Below the pieces are notes generated by a model, which made no database searches, had not been told where the DNA came from, and was given only the letters and a program-made list of their open reading frames with translations. 64,000 bases of DNA from CAVPHV01 sp963821095. GTDB lineage: Bacteria > Actinomycetota > Acidimicrobiia > Spongiisociales > UBA5794. Both the position numbers and the translations under genes were made by a program. Of the stretch, positions 51,701 to 60,777 are shown piece after piece; within the stretch, counting starts at the first letter, position 1; each line of letters begins with the position of its first letter. The stretch is taken from positions 496,001-560,000 of the forward strand of contig CAWGCJ010000007.1 of NCBI GenBank assembly GCA_963821095.1, written 5' to 3'.

Positions 51701-53004
51701 CCGACGACCAGACTCCCCAGGGAGACGACCGGGGGGCTTCGGCGGAGCAAGACCTCATTCCCGAAGCGGAGCAGTTGCCGGCCTATCACCAAGAGCCGGT
51801 ATCTCACCCCAACACGGTCTCCGAGTACATGAAGAACTGGTGGATTCGGGTCCGTGCCGGCGAACTGGGGTCGCTCCCCATCTTGGCCGGGCTGCTCATC
51901 ATCGCCATCATCTTCGGCAGTCTCAACGACACGTTCTTCACGTCACGCAACTTCACCAACCTGCTGCTCCAGATGTCCGGTTGGGCCACGATTGCCATTG
52001 GCGTCGTCTTCGTCCTTCTGATTGCAGAGATCGACCTGTCGGTGGCCTACAACAGTGCCGTCGGCGCCGTGATTCTCACGCTGCTGCTTCGCCCCGGTGA
52101 TCCTGGGTTGCCCTGGCCGCTGGCGCTCCTGATCGCTTTGCTCGTGACGACTTCGGTTGGGCTGATCATGTCGCTGATCATCACCAAGGCGGGGGTTCCA
52201 TCGTTTGTGGTGACGCTTGCGTTCAACCTCGGCCTGAGCGGGGTGGTCTTGATCCTGACCACGTCGTTCAGCACGGCAGGCACCGTCCTCATCCAGGACT
52301 CGGTCATCAAGGGTCTCGCCGGGAACTTCCTGACCGACGCCTGGGGTTGGATCCTGGCCGCGGTGGTCGTGGGAGGCAATGTGCTGATGCAGTTGCAGAA
52401 GTATCGGTCGCGCCTTGCCAGCGGTCTCCCCAATCGCCCAATGCCCATCGTGATTGCCCAGCTGGTATTCGCCACGATCATTGTCTTTGGCGGCGTCTAC
52501 GTTGCGAACCTCGATCGAGGTGTTCCCATGGTGATTCTCGTCCTGGGCGTACTGCTTGCCTTTTGGACCTTCATCGCCAGCAGCACCCGCTTCGGCCGCC
52601 ACGTATATGCGGTCGGCGGAAACCCCGAGGCGGCACGTCGTGCCGGTATCAACGTCGACCGGGTGCGGATCGCGGTGTTCATGATCGGCGGTCTGATGGC
52701 CGGTATCGGAGGCGTGATCCTCGCCTCCCGGCTGAGTTCGGTCGCGACCAACACCGGTGGCGGCAACCTGCTGCTCAACGTGATCGCCGCTGCCGTTATC
52801 GGCGGCACCAGCCTGTTTGGCGGGAGCGGTCGAGTGATGAGCGCGTTGCTGGGAGCGATGGTGATTGCCTCGGTGGAGAACGGGATGGGTCTGCTCGGCC
52901 TGGCGTCGGGCACCAAGTTCGTGATCACCGGCATGGTGTTGCTGGCAGCCGTCCTGGTCGATGCGCTTTCGAAGCGCGGCAAGGCAGCGGCCGGCGTCGC
53001 ATAA
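51697..53004 (+). CDS. Sugar ABC transporter permease (XylH-like)
   Basis: An acidic cytosolic N-terminus of about 50 residues, then about 11 membrane helices of the RbsC/XylH type. Characteristic segments: VAYNSAVGAV, AGVPSFVVTLAFNLGLSGVVL, RFGRHVYAVGGNPEAARRAGINVDR (coupling helix) and GTSLFGGSGR. 435 residues, intact. With the binding protein and ATPase it forms a complete CUT2-type importer. Confidence 0.93.
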   Translation: MTDDQTPQGDDRGASAEQDLIPEAEQLPAYHQEPVSHPNTVSEYMKNWWIRVRAGELGSLPILAGLLIIAIIFGSLNDTFFTSRNFTNLLLQMSGWATIAIGVVFVLLIAEIDLSVAYNSAVGAVILTLLLRPGDPGLPWPLALLIALLVTTSVGLIMSLIITKAGVPSFVVTLAFNLGLSGVVLILTTSFSTAGTVLIQDSVIKGLAGNFLTDAWGWILAAVVVGGNVLMQLQKYRSRLASGLPNRPMPIVIAQLVFATIIVFGGVYVANLDRGVPMVILVLGVLLAFWTFIASSTRFGRHVYAVGGNPEAARRAGINVDRVRIAVFMIGGLMAGIGGVILASRLSSVATNTGGGNLLLNVIAAAVIGGTSLFGGSGRVMSALLGAMVIASVENGMGLLGLASGTKFVITGMVLLAAVLVDALSKRGKAAAGVA

Positions 53005-53047
53005 CGCCCCGGCTGGGGGATCATGCTCCCCTCGGAGGCATCACACC

Positions 53048-54748
53048 ATGACCAAGCGCGCCATCATGAACTGGCTCAAGCCTGCCGCAGCTGCGGTGCT
53101 GATTGCCGTGGTCGCTGCAGGGTGCTCTTCAGGCTTGCCCGACAGTGACGCCCGCGACGCGGATCAGCCCGGCCCGCCCGGCGAGGCTGCGCTCGTCCTG
53201 ACCAACGTCGCCGCTGAGATCGGTCTCGATTTCCAGCACGGCGCCTTCCGCTGGAATGTGTCTGAGGACGCCGTCGCCATGATGGGCGGCGGCCTGTGTT
53301 GGCTCGACTACGACAACGACGGGTGGCTCGACCTGTTCGTCGTGAACTCCTACGCCGAGACTGAGTGGGCCCGGTGGCAGGACGAAGGCGGTCTGCCCCG
53401 CAGCGCCCTCTTTCGCAACGAGGCGGGTGAGTTCAGGGACGTGACGGAAGCCAGCGGCGCCGGCTTCGAGATGCGAGGGAACGGCTGTGTTGCCGCCGAC
53501 TTCGACCTCGATGGCTGGACCGACATCTACGTGACCACCGCCCGCTTCAACCACCTGCTGTGGAATCAAGGTGACGGCACGTTCGTTGACGGCGCCGAGG
53601 CGGCCGGCGTCAATGCCTACGGGTGGCAGACCGGTGCGGCGGTTGCCGACGTCGACGGCAACGGATGGCCCGACCTGTTCGTCGCCGGCTACGTCGACCT
53701 CAACAATCGCCTGGTCGACGCCTCCAAGGGTTTCCCGAACACCCACGAACCGGTCAACGATCTGCTGTATCTCAACGAAGGGCCCGGTTCCGATGGCCGG
53801 CCCATCTTCCGGGATGTGGCCGCGGAAACGGGTCTCGAGGCCGGCGTGCAGGAATACGGTCTCGGGGCGCTCTTCACCGACCTCGACGACGACGGGGACG
53901 TTGATCTCTACGTTGCCAATGACACCAACCCCAATCGGCTCTACGAGATCACGCGCGATGGTGCTGCGGCTGGTCTTGGCTTCCGCCTCGACGAGGTAGC
54001 CGTGGCGGCCCGGGTCGCCGATGAGAACAGTGGGATGGGACTTGCGAGCGGTGACTACGACGGCGACGGCAACCTCGACCTGTTCATAACGAACTTCGGC
54101 CGCCAGTTTCACTCCCTCTACCGCAACGACGGCAGCGGCGCACTCAGCTTCGAGGAAGGTCTCCAGGACTTCGGAGTGCCTGATCTCGGGGTCGGGTTGA
54201 CGGGTTGGGGCACCGCATGGGCCGACCTCGATCTCGACACCGGGGTCGAACTGATTGTCGTCCACGGCGAGGTTCCGGTCACCAACCCCGCTGCCGATGC
54301 GCAACTGATGCAGATTCTCGCCGGGTCGGGCGATGCCGGATACCAACCGCTCACCGATGTGGGCCTCGACGAGGTTGGCCCGATCCTCGGTCGCGGCTCT
54401 GCCGTCGCCGACTACGACAACGATGGGGACCTCGACATTGCGGTCAACACGATCGGCGGCGACCTCGTATTGCTGGAAAACGCCGGAGCTGCCGGCAATT
54501 GGCTCGAGGTCGAGTTCGATGGGTTCTTCCCCGGCGCCATGGTGACGGCGACGCTTCCAGATGGGATCACGCTGCGACGCGAGCTCCATGCCGGCAGCAG
54601 CTACCTGTCGTCGGAAGATCCCAGGCTCCATTTTGGGCTGGGCGATGCCGACCGGGTTACGGAGTTGGTGGTGCGGCTGCCCGACGGGACGACCACGGTG
54701 TTGCGCGATGTGGCAGTGAACCAACGGCTGCTGGTCGCGGCACCCTGA
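53048..54748 (+). CDS. CRTAC1-like FG-GAP/UnbV lipoprotein
   Basis: Exported lipoprotein: lipobox AAGC (Cys26). Seven DxDxDG-type calcium loops lie along it (DYDNDGWLD, DFDLDGWTD, DVDGNGWPD, DLDDDGDVD, DYDGDGNLD, a degenerate DLDLDTGVE, DYDNDGDLD), fitting a seven-bladed FG-GAP propeller. The C-terminal 90 residues are an ASPIC/UnbV domain (NWLEVEFDGF...YLSSEDPRLHFGLG). 566 residues, intact. 44 bp after the permease gene; binding of outside polysaccharide is possible but inferred. Confidence 0.82.
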   Translation: MTKRAIMNWLKPAAAAVLIAVVAAGCSSGLPDSDARDADQPGPPGEAALVLTNVAAEIGLDFQHGAFRWNVSEDAVAMMGGGLCWLDYDNDGWLDLFVVNSYAETEWARWQDEGGLPRSALFRNEAGEFRDVTEASGAGFEMRGNGCVAADFDLDGWTDIYVTTARFNHLLWNQGDGTFVDGAEAAGVNAYGWQTGAAVADVDGNGWPDLFVAGYVDLNNRLVDASKGFPNTHEPVNDLLYLNEGPGSDGRPIFRDVAAETGLEAGVQEYGLGALFTDLDDDGDVDLYVANDTNPNRLYEITRDGAAAGLGFRLDEVAVAARVADENSGMGLASGDYDGDGNLDLFITNFGRQFHSLYRNDGSGALSFEEGLQDFGVPDLGVGLTGWGTAWADLDLDTGVELIVVHGEVPVTNPAADAQLMQILAGSGDAGYQPLTDVGLDEVGPILGRGSAVADYDNDGDLDIAVNTIGGDLVLLENAGAAGNWLEVEFDGFFPGAMVTATLPDGITLRRELHAGSSYLSSEDPRLHFGLGDADRVTELVVRLPDGTTTVLRDVAVNQRLLVAAP

Positions 54749-54865
54749 CCCAGGGTCGGGAGTCGCCGGGAGTATCGGGCCTCGGGACTATCGGCCGGCG
54801 CGATCGGCATCTTGGCCCTGCACTGCGAGTCACAAGAGGGCACAATTGAGGGTCTGGAGGCACCC

Positions 54866-55747
54866 TTGCTCTCGCTCGTCAATCTCTCCAAACGTTTTGG
54901 TGACGTCGTTGCCCTCGACGGGGCCAGCTTCGACGTGCCCGCCGGCCGCATCGTTGGCTTCCTCGGCCCCAACGGCGCGGGAAAGACGACGGCGATGCGC
55001 TGCATCTTCGATCTTGTCCATCCCGACACGGGTGAGGTGCTCTGGGGCGATGCGCCGGTCGGACCCGCCGAACGTCTCCGCTTCGGCTACATGCCGGAGG
55101 AGCGTGGCCTCTATCCGAAGATGAAGGTGGCCGACCAGCTCGCCTACTTTGCTCGGCTCTCCGGCAAGAGTCGGCAGGAGGCCAAGGATGATGCCGCCGC
55201 CTGGCTCACCCGGCTGGGGCTCCTCGATCGGGCCGATTCCAAGCTCGAGGAGCTATCGCACGGTAATCAACAACGAGTCCAGCTGGCGGCGGCCCTGGTC
55301 CACAACCCCGAACTGGCGGTGCTCGACGAACCTTTTGCCGGGCTCGACCCGATCGGCATGGAGTCGATGGCCGAGACACTGCGCGAGCTGGCCGGGCGCG
55401 GCGTTGGCATCGTCTTTTCGAGCCACCAGCTCGACACCGTCGAGGACCTGTGCCAGGACGTCGTGATCATCGACCGTGGCCGGATCGTGCTGACCGGGGA
55501 ACTCTCGAGGCTGCGCTCATCGGCCCGGCTCAGGCATCTCGTGATCGAGGTCGACGATCAGGCGTGGAGCCCCGATGGCGAAGAGGTCACGGTGGTGGTC
55601 ACCCGGACTGGGGATCGGCGCCTCCTGGTAGAACCGAGCGTTGACCTCGATGCACTGTTGGCGGCGGCTCGCACCGCGGGGACGGTGACGCGGTTCAGTT
55701 TCGAGCCGCCCCACCTCTCGGACCTGTTCAGGGAGGCGATCCAATGA
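54866..55747 (+). CDS. ABC exporter ATPase (NatA-like)
   Basis: TTG start at 54866 is supported by GGAGG at 54856-54860; the longer frame lacks a ribosome site. LVNLSKRFGDVVALDG, Walker A GFLGPNGAGKTT, signature LSHGNQQRVQ, Walker B LAVLDEPFAGLD and the switch His in FSSHQLDTV. A C-terminal domain of about 85 residues is the NatA-type extension. 293 residues. Overlaps its permease gene. Confidence 0.9.
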   Translation: MLSLVNLSKRFGDVVALDGASFDVPAGRIVGFLGPNGAGKTTAMRCIFDLVHPDTGEVLWGDAPVGPAERLRFGYMPEERGLYPKMKVADQLAYFARLSGKSRQEAKDDAAAWLTRLGLLDRADSKLEELSHGNQQRVQLAAALVHNPELAVLDEPFAGLDPIGMESMAETLRELAGRGVGIVFSSHQLDTVEDLCQDVVIIDRGRIVLTGELSRLRSSARLRHLVIEVDDQAWSPDGEEVTVVVTRTGDRRLLVEPSVDLDALLAAARTAGTVTRFSFEPPHLSDLFREAIQ

Positions 55748-56934
55748 AACGCTCCTTCGCACAGACCTGGGAGATCGCCAGGCGCGACCTGGTCCAGCGG
55801 GCGAAGAGCAAGGCGTTCCTGGCAACGTCGTTGCTGGTCGTCGGCATGATCCTCGTGCTGGGACCACTCATCGCCAACGAACTAAACGACCCACCTCCGT
55901 ACCGGGTCGGAGTCGTTGGTGCCACCGACGAGGCCTTCGGCACCTACCTCGACGTTGCGGCGGCATCGTTCGAACGCGACGCGGTCATCGAGCGCTTCGA
56001 CGACCTGGCGGCCGCGGAGCAGGACCTCGAGTTTGGCGATCTCAATGTGATCGTCGTCGACGGCACGGAGATCATCTGGCTCGAGGAGGAGTCCTCTCAG
56101 CTCAACTCCGTTGTCGTGTTCGCCTTGCAGTCGATCGAGCGGCGCGACATCGCCGAGGAATTGGGGCTGACCTCCGACGAGGCACTGGCGTTGCTGGCAC
56201 CCCCGGCGCCGGAATCTCGGACGCTGCGAGATCCGGATCCCGAGGCCGAGCCGCGTCGGATCGGTGCCTTGATCGGCTCGATCCTGCTCTACACGTCGAT
56301 CCTGATGTTTGGCCAGTTCGTGATGATGGGGGTGGTCGAGGAGAAGTCGAGTCGGGTGGTAGAGGTACTCCTGTCGAGGGTGCGTCCCACCCAGATCCTG
56401 GTCGGGAAGGTGATCGGCATCGGGCTGCTGGGCCTGGCCCAGCTTGCGCTGCTCGGTGCGGTCGTGTGGTTCACCCTCACCCAGTTCAGCATCGCCGACA
56501 TCTCCCTCGCCGACATCGGGCGGGACGTCATCATCCAGGTCGTGTTCTGGTACCTGGTCGGCTACACGTTCTTTGCCGTGATCTACGCCGCTTTGGGCGC
56601 CACGATCTCTCGCCAGGAGGACATGCAGAGCGTGGCCTTGATCCCCGTGGCACTGCTGATCCCGGGCTACTTCATTGCGCTGCTGTCGCTCGAGGACCCC
56701 AACACGACGCTGAGCAGGGTGGCTTCGATGGTTCCCCCGACCTCACCACTCGTGATGCCGATGCGACTCGCCGTCGGTGGAGTTGCGGCGTGGGAAGTGG
56801 CGGTGGCGCTGACGCTCCTGGCGGCAGCCTCGTACGGGCTGATTCGGCTCGGGGGCAGGGTCTACACCGGTGCCGTCCTCAAACTCGGCCCCAAGGTCAA
56901 GCTGCGCGACGCCTGGCGGGCCGCCGGGCAGTGA
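55744..56934 (+). CDS. ABC exporter permease (NatB-like)
   Basis: Six-helix ABC-2 permease with a large outside domain (about residues 45-175, DDPPYRVGVVG to PEAEPRRIGAL). MMGVVEEKSSRVVEVLLSRVRPTQILVGKVIG is the conserved coupling segment; helices follow at FTLTQ, VVFWYLVGYTFFAVIYAALGA and IPVALLIPGYFIALLSL. 396 residues. Expected partner of the adjacent ATPase in sodium- or drug-export. Confidence 0.88.
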   Translation: MKRSFAQTWEIARRDLVQRAKSKAFLATSLLVVGMILVLGPLIANELNDPPPYRVGVVGATDEAFGTYLDVAAASFERDAVIERFDDLAAAEQDLEFGDLNVIVVDGTEIIWLEEESSQLNSVVVFALQSIERRDIAEELGLTSDEALALLAPPAPESRTLRDPDPEAEPRRIGALIGSILLYTSILMFGQFVMMGVVEEKSSRVVEVLLSRVRPTQILVGKVIGIGLLGLAQLALLGAVVWFTLTQFSIADISLADIGRDVIIQVVFWYLVGYTFFAVIYAALGATISRQEDMQSVALIPVALLIPGYFIALLSLEDPNTTLSRVASMVPPTSPLVMPMRLAVGGVAAWEVAVALTLLAAASYGLIRLGGRVYTGAVLKLGPKVKLRDAWRAAGQ

Positions 56935-56942
56935 TGATCGGG

Positions 56943-56948
56943 TAACCT
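56943..56948 (+). promoter_or_regulatory. -10 box of the trpS leader
   Basis: TAACCT lies seven bases before the leader-peptide ATG at 56956; with no Shine-Dalgarno it implies a leaderless leader peptide. Confidence 0.5.
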
Positions 56949-56955
56949 GCCACCC

Positions 56956-56994
56956 ATGAGCGACACCCGCACCTGGTGGTCCTGGACCGGCTGA
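56956..56994 (+). CDS. Trp-rich trpS leader peptide MSDTRTWWSWTG
   Basis: Twelve codons with three Trp codons within four positions (TGG TGG TCC TGG), ending at TGA 56992-56994. A terminator hairpin with a U-rich tail follows at 57019-57051, and trpS starts at 57088. This is the layout of a translation-coupled attenuator in which ribosome stalling at Trp codons lets trpS be transcribed. Confidence 0.75.
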   Translation: MSDTRTWWSWTG

Positions 56995-57018
56995 GCCCAC
57001 CGACGCGCGCCATGACAC

Positions 57019-57051
57019 GCCGGGGGCCGACACCCCGGCATCTTTCATTTC
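57019..57051 (+). terminator. Attenuator terminator before trpS
   Basis: GCCGGGG 57019-57025 pairs with CCCCGGC 57033-57039 over a 7-base loop, followed by ATCTTTCATTTC. It lies between the Trp leader peptide and the trpS start. Confidence 0.75.
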
Positions 57052-57087
57052 TGACGGTTGATTCCAAGAGCGAACGGAGACAAGACA

Positions 57088-58077
57088 GTGGAGACGAAGC
57101 CAAAGGTCTTCTCGGGCCTGCAGCCCACCGGCAACGTGCACCTTGGCAACTACCTGGGGGCGTTACGCAACTGGGTGAAGCTTCAGGACTCGTACGAAAC
57201 GGTCTACTGCGTTGTCGATCTCCACGCCATCACCGTCGACTACGACCCGGTGCAGTTCAGCAGCGACCGTTTGGAGGCCGCCAAGGTGCTGCTGGCGGTC
57301 GGGATCGACCCGAACAAGTCGTTGTTCTACTTCCAGAGTCAGGTTCCCCAGCACACCGAATTGGAGTGGATTCTGGGAACCATGACGCCGACCGGGGTGC
57401 TCAACCGGATGACTCAGTACAAAGACAAGGTGGCTCGCGGGCTTCCGTCGAATCTTGGCCTGTACGCCTATCCGGTGCTGATGGCGGCCGACATCCTCAT
57501 GTTTCGGGCCAATCTGGTTCCGATCGGTGACGATCAGAAGCAGCACCTCGAGATGACCCGGGATCTCGCCGAGCGCTTCAACAACCGCTTCACCGAGGTG
57601 TTCCCGATCCCGGATGCGCTGATTCCGGAGACCTCGGCTCGAGTCATGGCCCTGACCGACCCGATGGCGAAGATGTCCAAGTCCGATCCCAACGAGCGGA
57701 GCCGGGTGTTGATCCTCGACCCACCGGACGTGATCCGCAAGAAGTTCAAGTCCGCCGTCACCGACTCGGAACCGACGGTGCGTTATGACTGGGAAGCAAA
57801 ACCGGGAGTCTCGAATCTGCTCGAGATCATGGCGGCCTGCACCGACCGCAGCGTCGAGGACCTTGCCGCCGAATACGCCGATTCCGGATACGGCGTGTTC
57901 AAGGAGGCCGTCGCCGAGGCGGTCATCACCGAATTGGCACCGATCCGGGCGAACTATCAGAACCTCAACGACGCCGAGGTGGCTCGCGTCATGAACAAGG
58001 GTGCCCTCGATGCTCGCACCAAGGCCGAGGGCTATCAGCAACAGGTCCGGGCCGCGGTTGGCCTCGCTGCCGTCTAG
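57088..58077 (+). CDS. trpS: Tryptophan--tRNA ligase TrpS
   Basis: Class I aminoacyl-tRNA synthetase. HIGH-type motif in PTGNVHLGNYLGAL (about residues 10-24) and KMSKSDP near 195. DLHAITVDYDP and MAADILMFRANLVPIGDDQKQHLE carry Trp-binding residues. GTG start at 57088 has GGAGAC at 57076; the ATG at 57058 lies in the leader. 329 residues, intact. Confidence 0.96.
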   Translation: METKPKVFSGLQPTGNVHLGNYLGALRNWVKLQDSYETVYCVVDLHAITVDYDPVQFSSDRLEAAKVLLAVGIDPNKSLFYFQSQVPQHTELEWILGTMTPTGVLNRMTQYKDKVARGLPSNLGLYAYPVLMAADILMFRANLVPIGDDQKQHLEMTRDLAERFNNRFTEVFPIPDALIPETSARVMALTDPMAKMSKSDPNERSRVLILDPPDVIRKKFKSAVTDSEPTVRYDWEAKPGVSNLLEIMAACTDRSVEDLAAEYADSGYGVFKEAVAEAVITELAPIRANYQNLNDAEVARVMNKGALDARTKAEGYQQQVRAAVGLAAV

Positions 58078-58081
58078 TGCT

Positions 58082-58110
58082 TCGACCAGCAACCTGCGGT
58101 TGCTGGTCGA
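58082..58110 (+). terminator. trpS terminator hairpin
   Basis: Perfect 12-bp stem 58082-58093/58099-58110 with loop CTGCG, four bases after the trpS stop. Confidence 0.7.
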
Positions 58111-58210
58111 GTTGTCGCCTGCGCCCCTATCGGAGGCTTGGCTGGGCTCGTGCGGCCTTTCGGTCGCGCTCGTTGCCCTGGTCAGAGCGGCAAGCCGCTC
58201 CGCCCACCTA

Positions 58211-58241
58211 CGAGGGGGCCGGCACGAGGGCCGCCCCCTCG
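58211..58241. terminator. Second hairpin in the trpS/esterase gap
   Basis: Arms 58211-58219 and 58233-58241 pair perfectly (9 bp). The 204-bp gap between converging trpS and the esterase gene otherwise holds no gene. Confidence 0.5.
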
Positions 58242-58281
58242 TGCACCCCCACCAACCATGCGAACGTTTCTGGTCACAGCA

Positions 58282-59508
58282 CTAGTCCGCAACGATGTCG
58301 TCCTGCCGGGCCGCCGTCTGCCGACTCCGGGTCGCCTCGAGGAGACGGGCGACTCCGCTGATCATGTAGTGGGTACGCAGCGAGTCGAGCACATCGAAGG
58401 CATGTGTGGCGCCGGGGATCTCCGCGTACCCGACCGGCGCAGCCGACGCCGCCCGCAAGGCGTCGACGAACTGCGTCGCCTCACGTGCCGGCACCACGGA
58501 GTCATGGGATCCGTGGATCACCAGGAATGGCGGGGCGGCGGCATGAATCTGATCGAGTGGTGATGCCTCCCGGTAGCGGTCCTCGGCCGCAGTCTTGTCG
58601 GCCTTCATGACCCCACGGGGGATGATCGGCCACTCGTCACGCGTTTCGTTGCGGTTGAGGAAGTCGTAAATGCCGTACACCGGTACCGCAACCTGGATGC
58701 TGGTGTCGACCTGTTCGAAGCCGGGCTGATACTCGGGGCGGTTTGCGGTGAGCGCCACCAGCGCTGCCAGATGCCCGCCGGCGGAACCGCCGGTGACTGC
58801 GATGAAATCGGGGTCGATCCCGTAGCGCTCCCCCGAGGTTCGCATCCACGCCACGGCACGCTTCAGGCCGATCAGCGGATCGGGAAAGGTTGCCTCAGGC
58901 ACCAGGGGGTACGAGGCGGCGACACAGATCCACCCCTGCTGGGCGAGGCGGTGAAGCAGCGGCCTGCCCTGCTGACGTCGGTTGCCGCCGCGCCAGCTTC
59001 CGCCATGGATCTGGAGCACGGCGGGATGCGGCCCCGGGGCCAGACCACGCCGCCGGTAGATGTCGAGGTGGAGACCGGGGGCGTACTCGATGTCGTCAAT
59101 CCGTTCGACGTCGGTCGGTACGCGGTACGGATAGGTAGTCAGCACCTTGGTCCATTCCACGTGGGCAAAACCTGAAGTGGAGATGCCCATTTCGGTGAGT
59201 GCCCCGGCCATCGCCCGTTTTGCCCGAGCTGACCGATATTGGAGGAAGCCGTACAGAATCCAGGTGCCGAGCGTCAGCCACAGCCCAATCCGTCCAATGC
59301 CGTAGTCCAGTGCACCCGCCCAAATCAGCAGGCCGAGGAGGACAGCGTGGATGGCAATTCGCATCGGGACCGACTCGGCGGTCAACATGGCGGGGAACCA
59401 CCACGGTCGCAGCGCCGGGTGGCGGTCGGCGCCCGCGGCCCGCAGCGCATTGATCGCGCCGATGATCCCGAACAGACTGATGAAGAAGAGCACGGATGCG
59501 GCGGCCAT
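58282..59508 (-). CDS. Membrane-anchored alpha/beta hydrolase (HSL-type esterase)
   Basis: Three to four N-terminal hydrophobic segments (about residues 1-90) precede a hydrolase domain: oxyanion motif QIHGGSWRGG, nucleophile elbow TGGSAGGHLAAL, acid in HGSHDSVVP and His in PGATHAFDV. 408 residues, intact. Resembles esterase/lipase-type BD-FAE proteins. Substrate unknown. Confidence 0.85.
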   Translation of the reverse strand: MAAASVLFFISLFGIIGAINALRAAGADRHPALRPWWFPAMLTAESVPMRIAIHAVLLGLLIWAGALDYGIGRIGLWLTLGTWILYGFLQYRSARAKRAMAGALTEMGISTSGFAHVEWTKVLTTYPYRVPTDVERIDDIEYAPGLHLDIYRRRGLAPGPHPAVLQIHGGSWRGGNRRQQGRPLLHRLAQQGWICVAASYPLVPEATFPDPLIGLKRAVAWMRTSGERYGIDPDFIAVTGGSAGGHLAALVALTANRPEYQPGFEQVDTSIQVAVPVYGIYDFLNRNETRDEWPIIPRGVMKADKTAAEDRYREASPLDQIHAAAPPFLVIHGSHDSVVPAREATQFVDALRAASAAPVGYAEIPGATHAFDVLDSLRTHYMISGVARLLEATRSRQTAARQDDIVAD

Positions 59509-59560
59509 GGCGCACGAGTATGGCGTCTCGGCGGGGACTACGTTGCGGGGCGCACCAACT

Positions 59561-59586
59561 GAGGTGAGTTACACCTCTGGTATTCT
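59561..59586 (+). promoter_or_regulatory. Promoter with palindrome upstream of guaB3
   Basis: TATTCT at 59581-59586 with TGG before it resembles an extended -10. Immediately upstream GAGGTG-AGTTA-CACCTC (59561-59577) is a perfect 6-bp inverted repeat placed where a repressor would block RNA polymerase. Regulator unknown. Confidence 0.45.
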
Positions 59587-59619
59587 GGCCATTCGCTGGC
59601 GACCTTGCGGAGGAATTCT

Positions 59620-60777
59620 GTGGAGATCGAGATCGGCATTGCCAAATCGGGTCGTCGCGCCTGGGGCTTCGATGACATCGCAATTGTTCCCTCGAGGCGA
59701 ACCCGCGACCCCGACGACGTCGACCTGAGCTGGGAGATCGACGCATTCACCTTTGATCTGCCGATGATGGCCTCCGCGATGGACTCTGCCGTCAGTCCGC
59801 GCACCGCCATCGAGATCGGCCGCCTCGGCGGCCTCGCCGTCCTCAACCTCGAGGGTCTCTGGACCAGGTACGAGGACCCGATTCCGGTGTACGAAGAGAT
59901 CGCGGCGGCCCCGCCGGACGAGGCGACCCGCACGATCCAGAAGGTCTACCAGTCGCCCGTCCAACCCGACCTCATCACCGAGCGGGTTCGCGAGATCAAT
60001 GCCGCCGGTGTGCTCACTGCGGCGAGCCTCACGCCCCAACACGTGGAACGCTACGCCGGCAATGCCTTGGCCGGTGGCCTCGACATTCTCGTCATCCAGG
60101 GCACAGTGGTGTCCGCCGAGCATGTCTCAACTCGTTCTGATCCGCTCGACCTCTTCCGGTTCATCGCCGAATCCGAGGTACCGATCATCGTGGGCGGATG
60201 CGCCTCGTACTCGGGGGCTTTGCACCTGATGCGGACCGGTGCGGTGGGAGTATTGGTCGGTGTTGGACCCGGTGCCGCCTGCACCTCGCGGGGAGTCCTC
60301 GGGATCGGCGTGCCCCAAGCGACGGCGATCGCCGACGCCGCCGGTGCCCGCACTCGATACCTGGAGGAGACCGGCCGCTATGTGCACGTGATCGCCGATG
60401 GCGGAATGCGAACCGGTGGTGACATTGCGAAGGCCATTGCCTGTGGCGCCGACTCGGTGATGCTCGGGTCACCGATCACCGCCGCTGAGGAGGCTCCCGC
60501 CCAGGGATACCACTGGGGGATGGCGACCTTCCACCCGACGCTGCCGCGGGGCACCCGGATACACACGGGACGTCTGGGGACCCTGGCCGAGATCCTCACC
60601 GGTCCTGCCCACGAGAACGACGGGCGGCGCAACCTATTCGGTGCGCTCCGGGTGTCGATGGCGACCACTGGATACGCCAACGTCAAGGAGTTCCAGAAGG
60701 CGGAAGTCATGGTGGCTCCGGCGATCCAGACGGAAGGCAAGAAGCTTCAACAGACCCAGCACGTCGGGATGGGCTGA
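59620..60777 (+). CDS. guaB3: GuaB3 family IMP dehydrogenase-related protein
   Basis: IMPDH/GMPR barrel without CBS pair. GTG start at 59620 with CGGAGGA upstream gives MEIEIGIAKSGRRAWGFDDI. Catalytic Cys loop GPGAACTSRGVLG (Cys near residue 223), FDDIAIVPSRRTRDP, GGMRTGGDIAKA and MLGSPITAAEEAP; the EFQKAEVMVAP end is typical of the GuaB3 subgroup. 385 residues. Overlaps guaA. The exact reaction (IMP oxidation or GMP reduction) cannot be told by eye. Confidence 0.88.
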   Translation: MEIEIGIAKSGRRAWGFDDIAIVPSRRTRDPDDVDLSWEIDAFTFDLPMMASAMDSAVSPRTAIEIGRLGGLAVLNLEGLWTRYEDPIPVYEEIAAAPPDEATRTIQKVYQSPVQPDLITERVREINAAGVLTAASLTPQHVERYAGNALAGGLDILVIQGTVVSAEHVSTRSDPLDLFRFIAESEVPIIVGGCASYSGALHLMRTGAVGVLVGVGPGAACTSRGVLGIGVPQATAIADAAGARTRYLEETGRYVHVIADGGMRTGGDIAKAIACGADSVMLGSPITAAEEAPAQGYHWGMATFHPTLPRGTRIHTGRLGTLAEILTGPAHENDGRRNLFGALRVSMATTGYANVKEFQKAEVMVAPAIQTEGKKLQQTQHVGMG

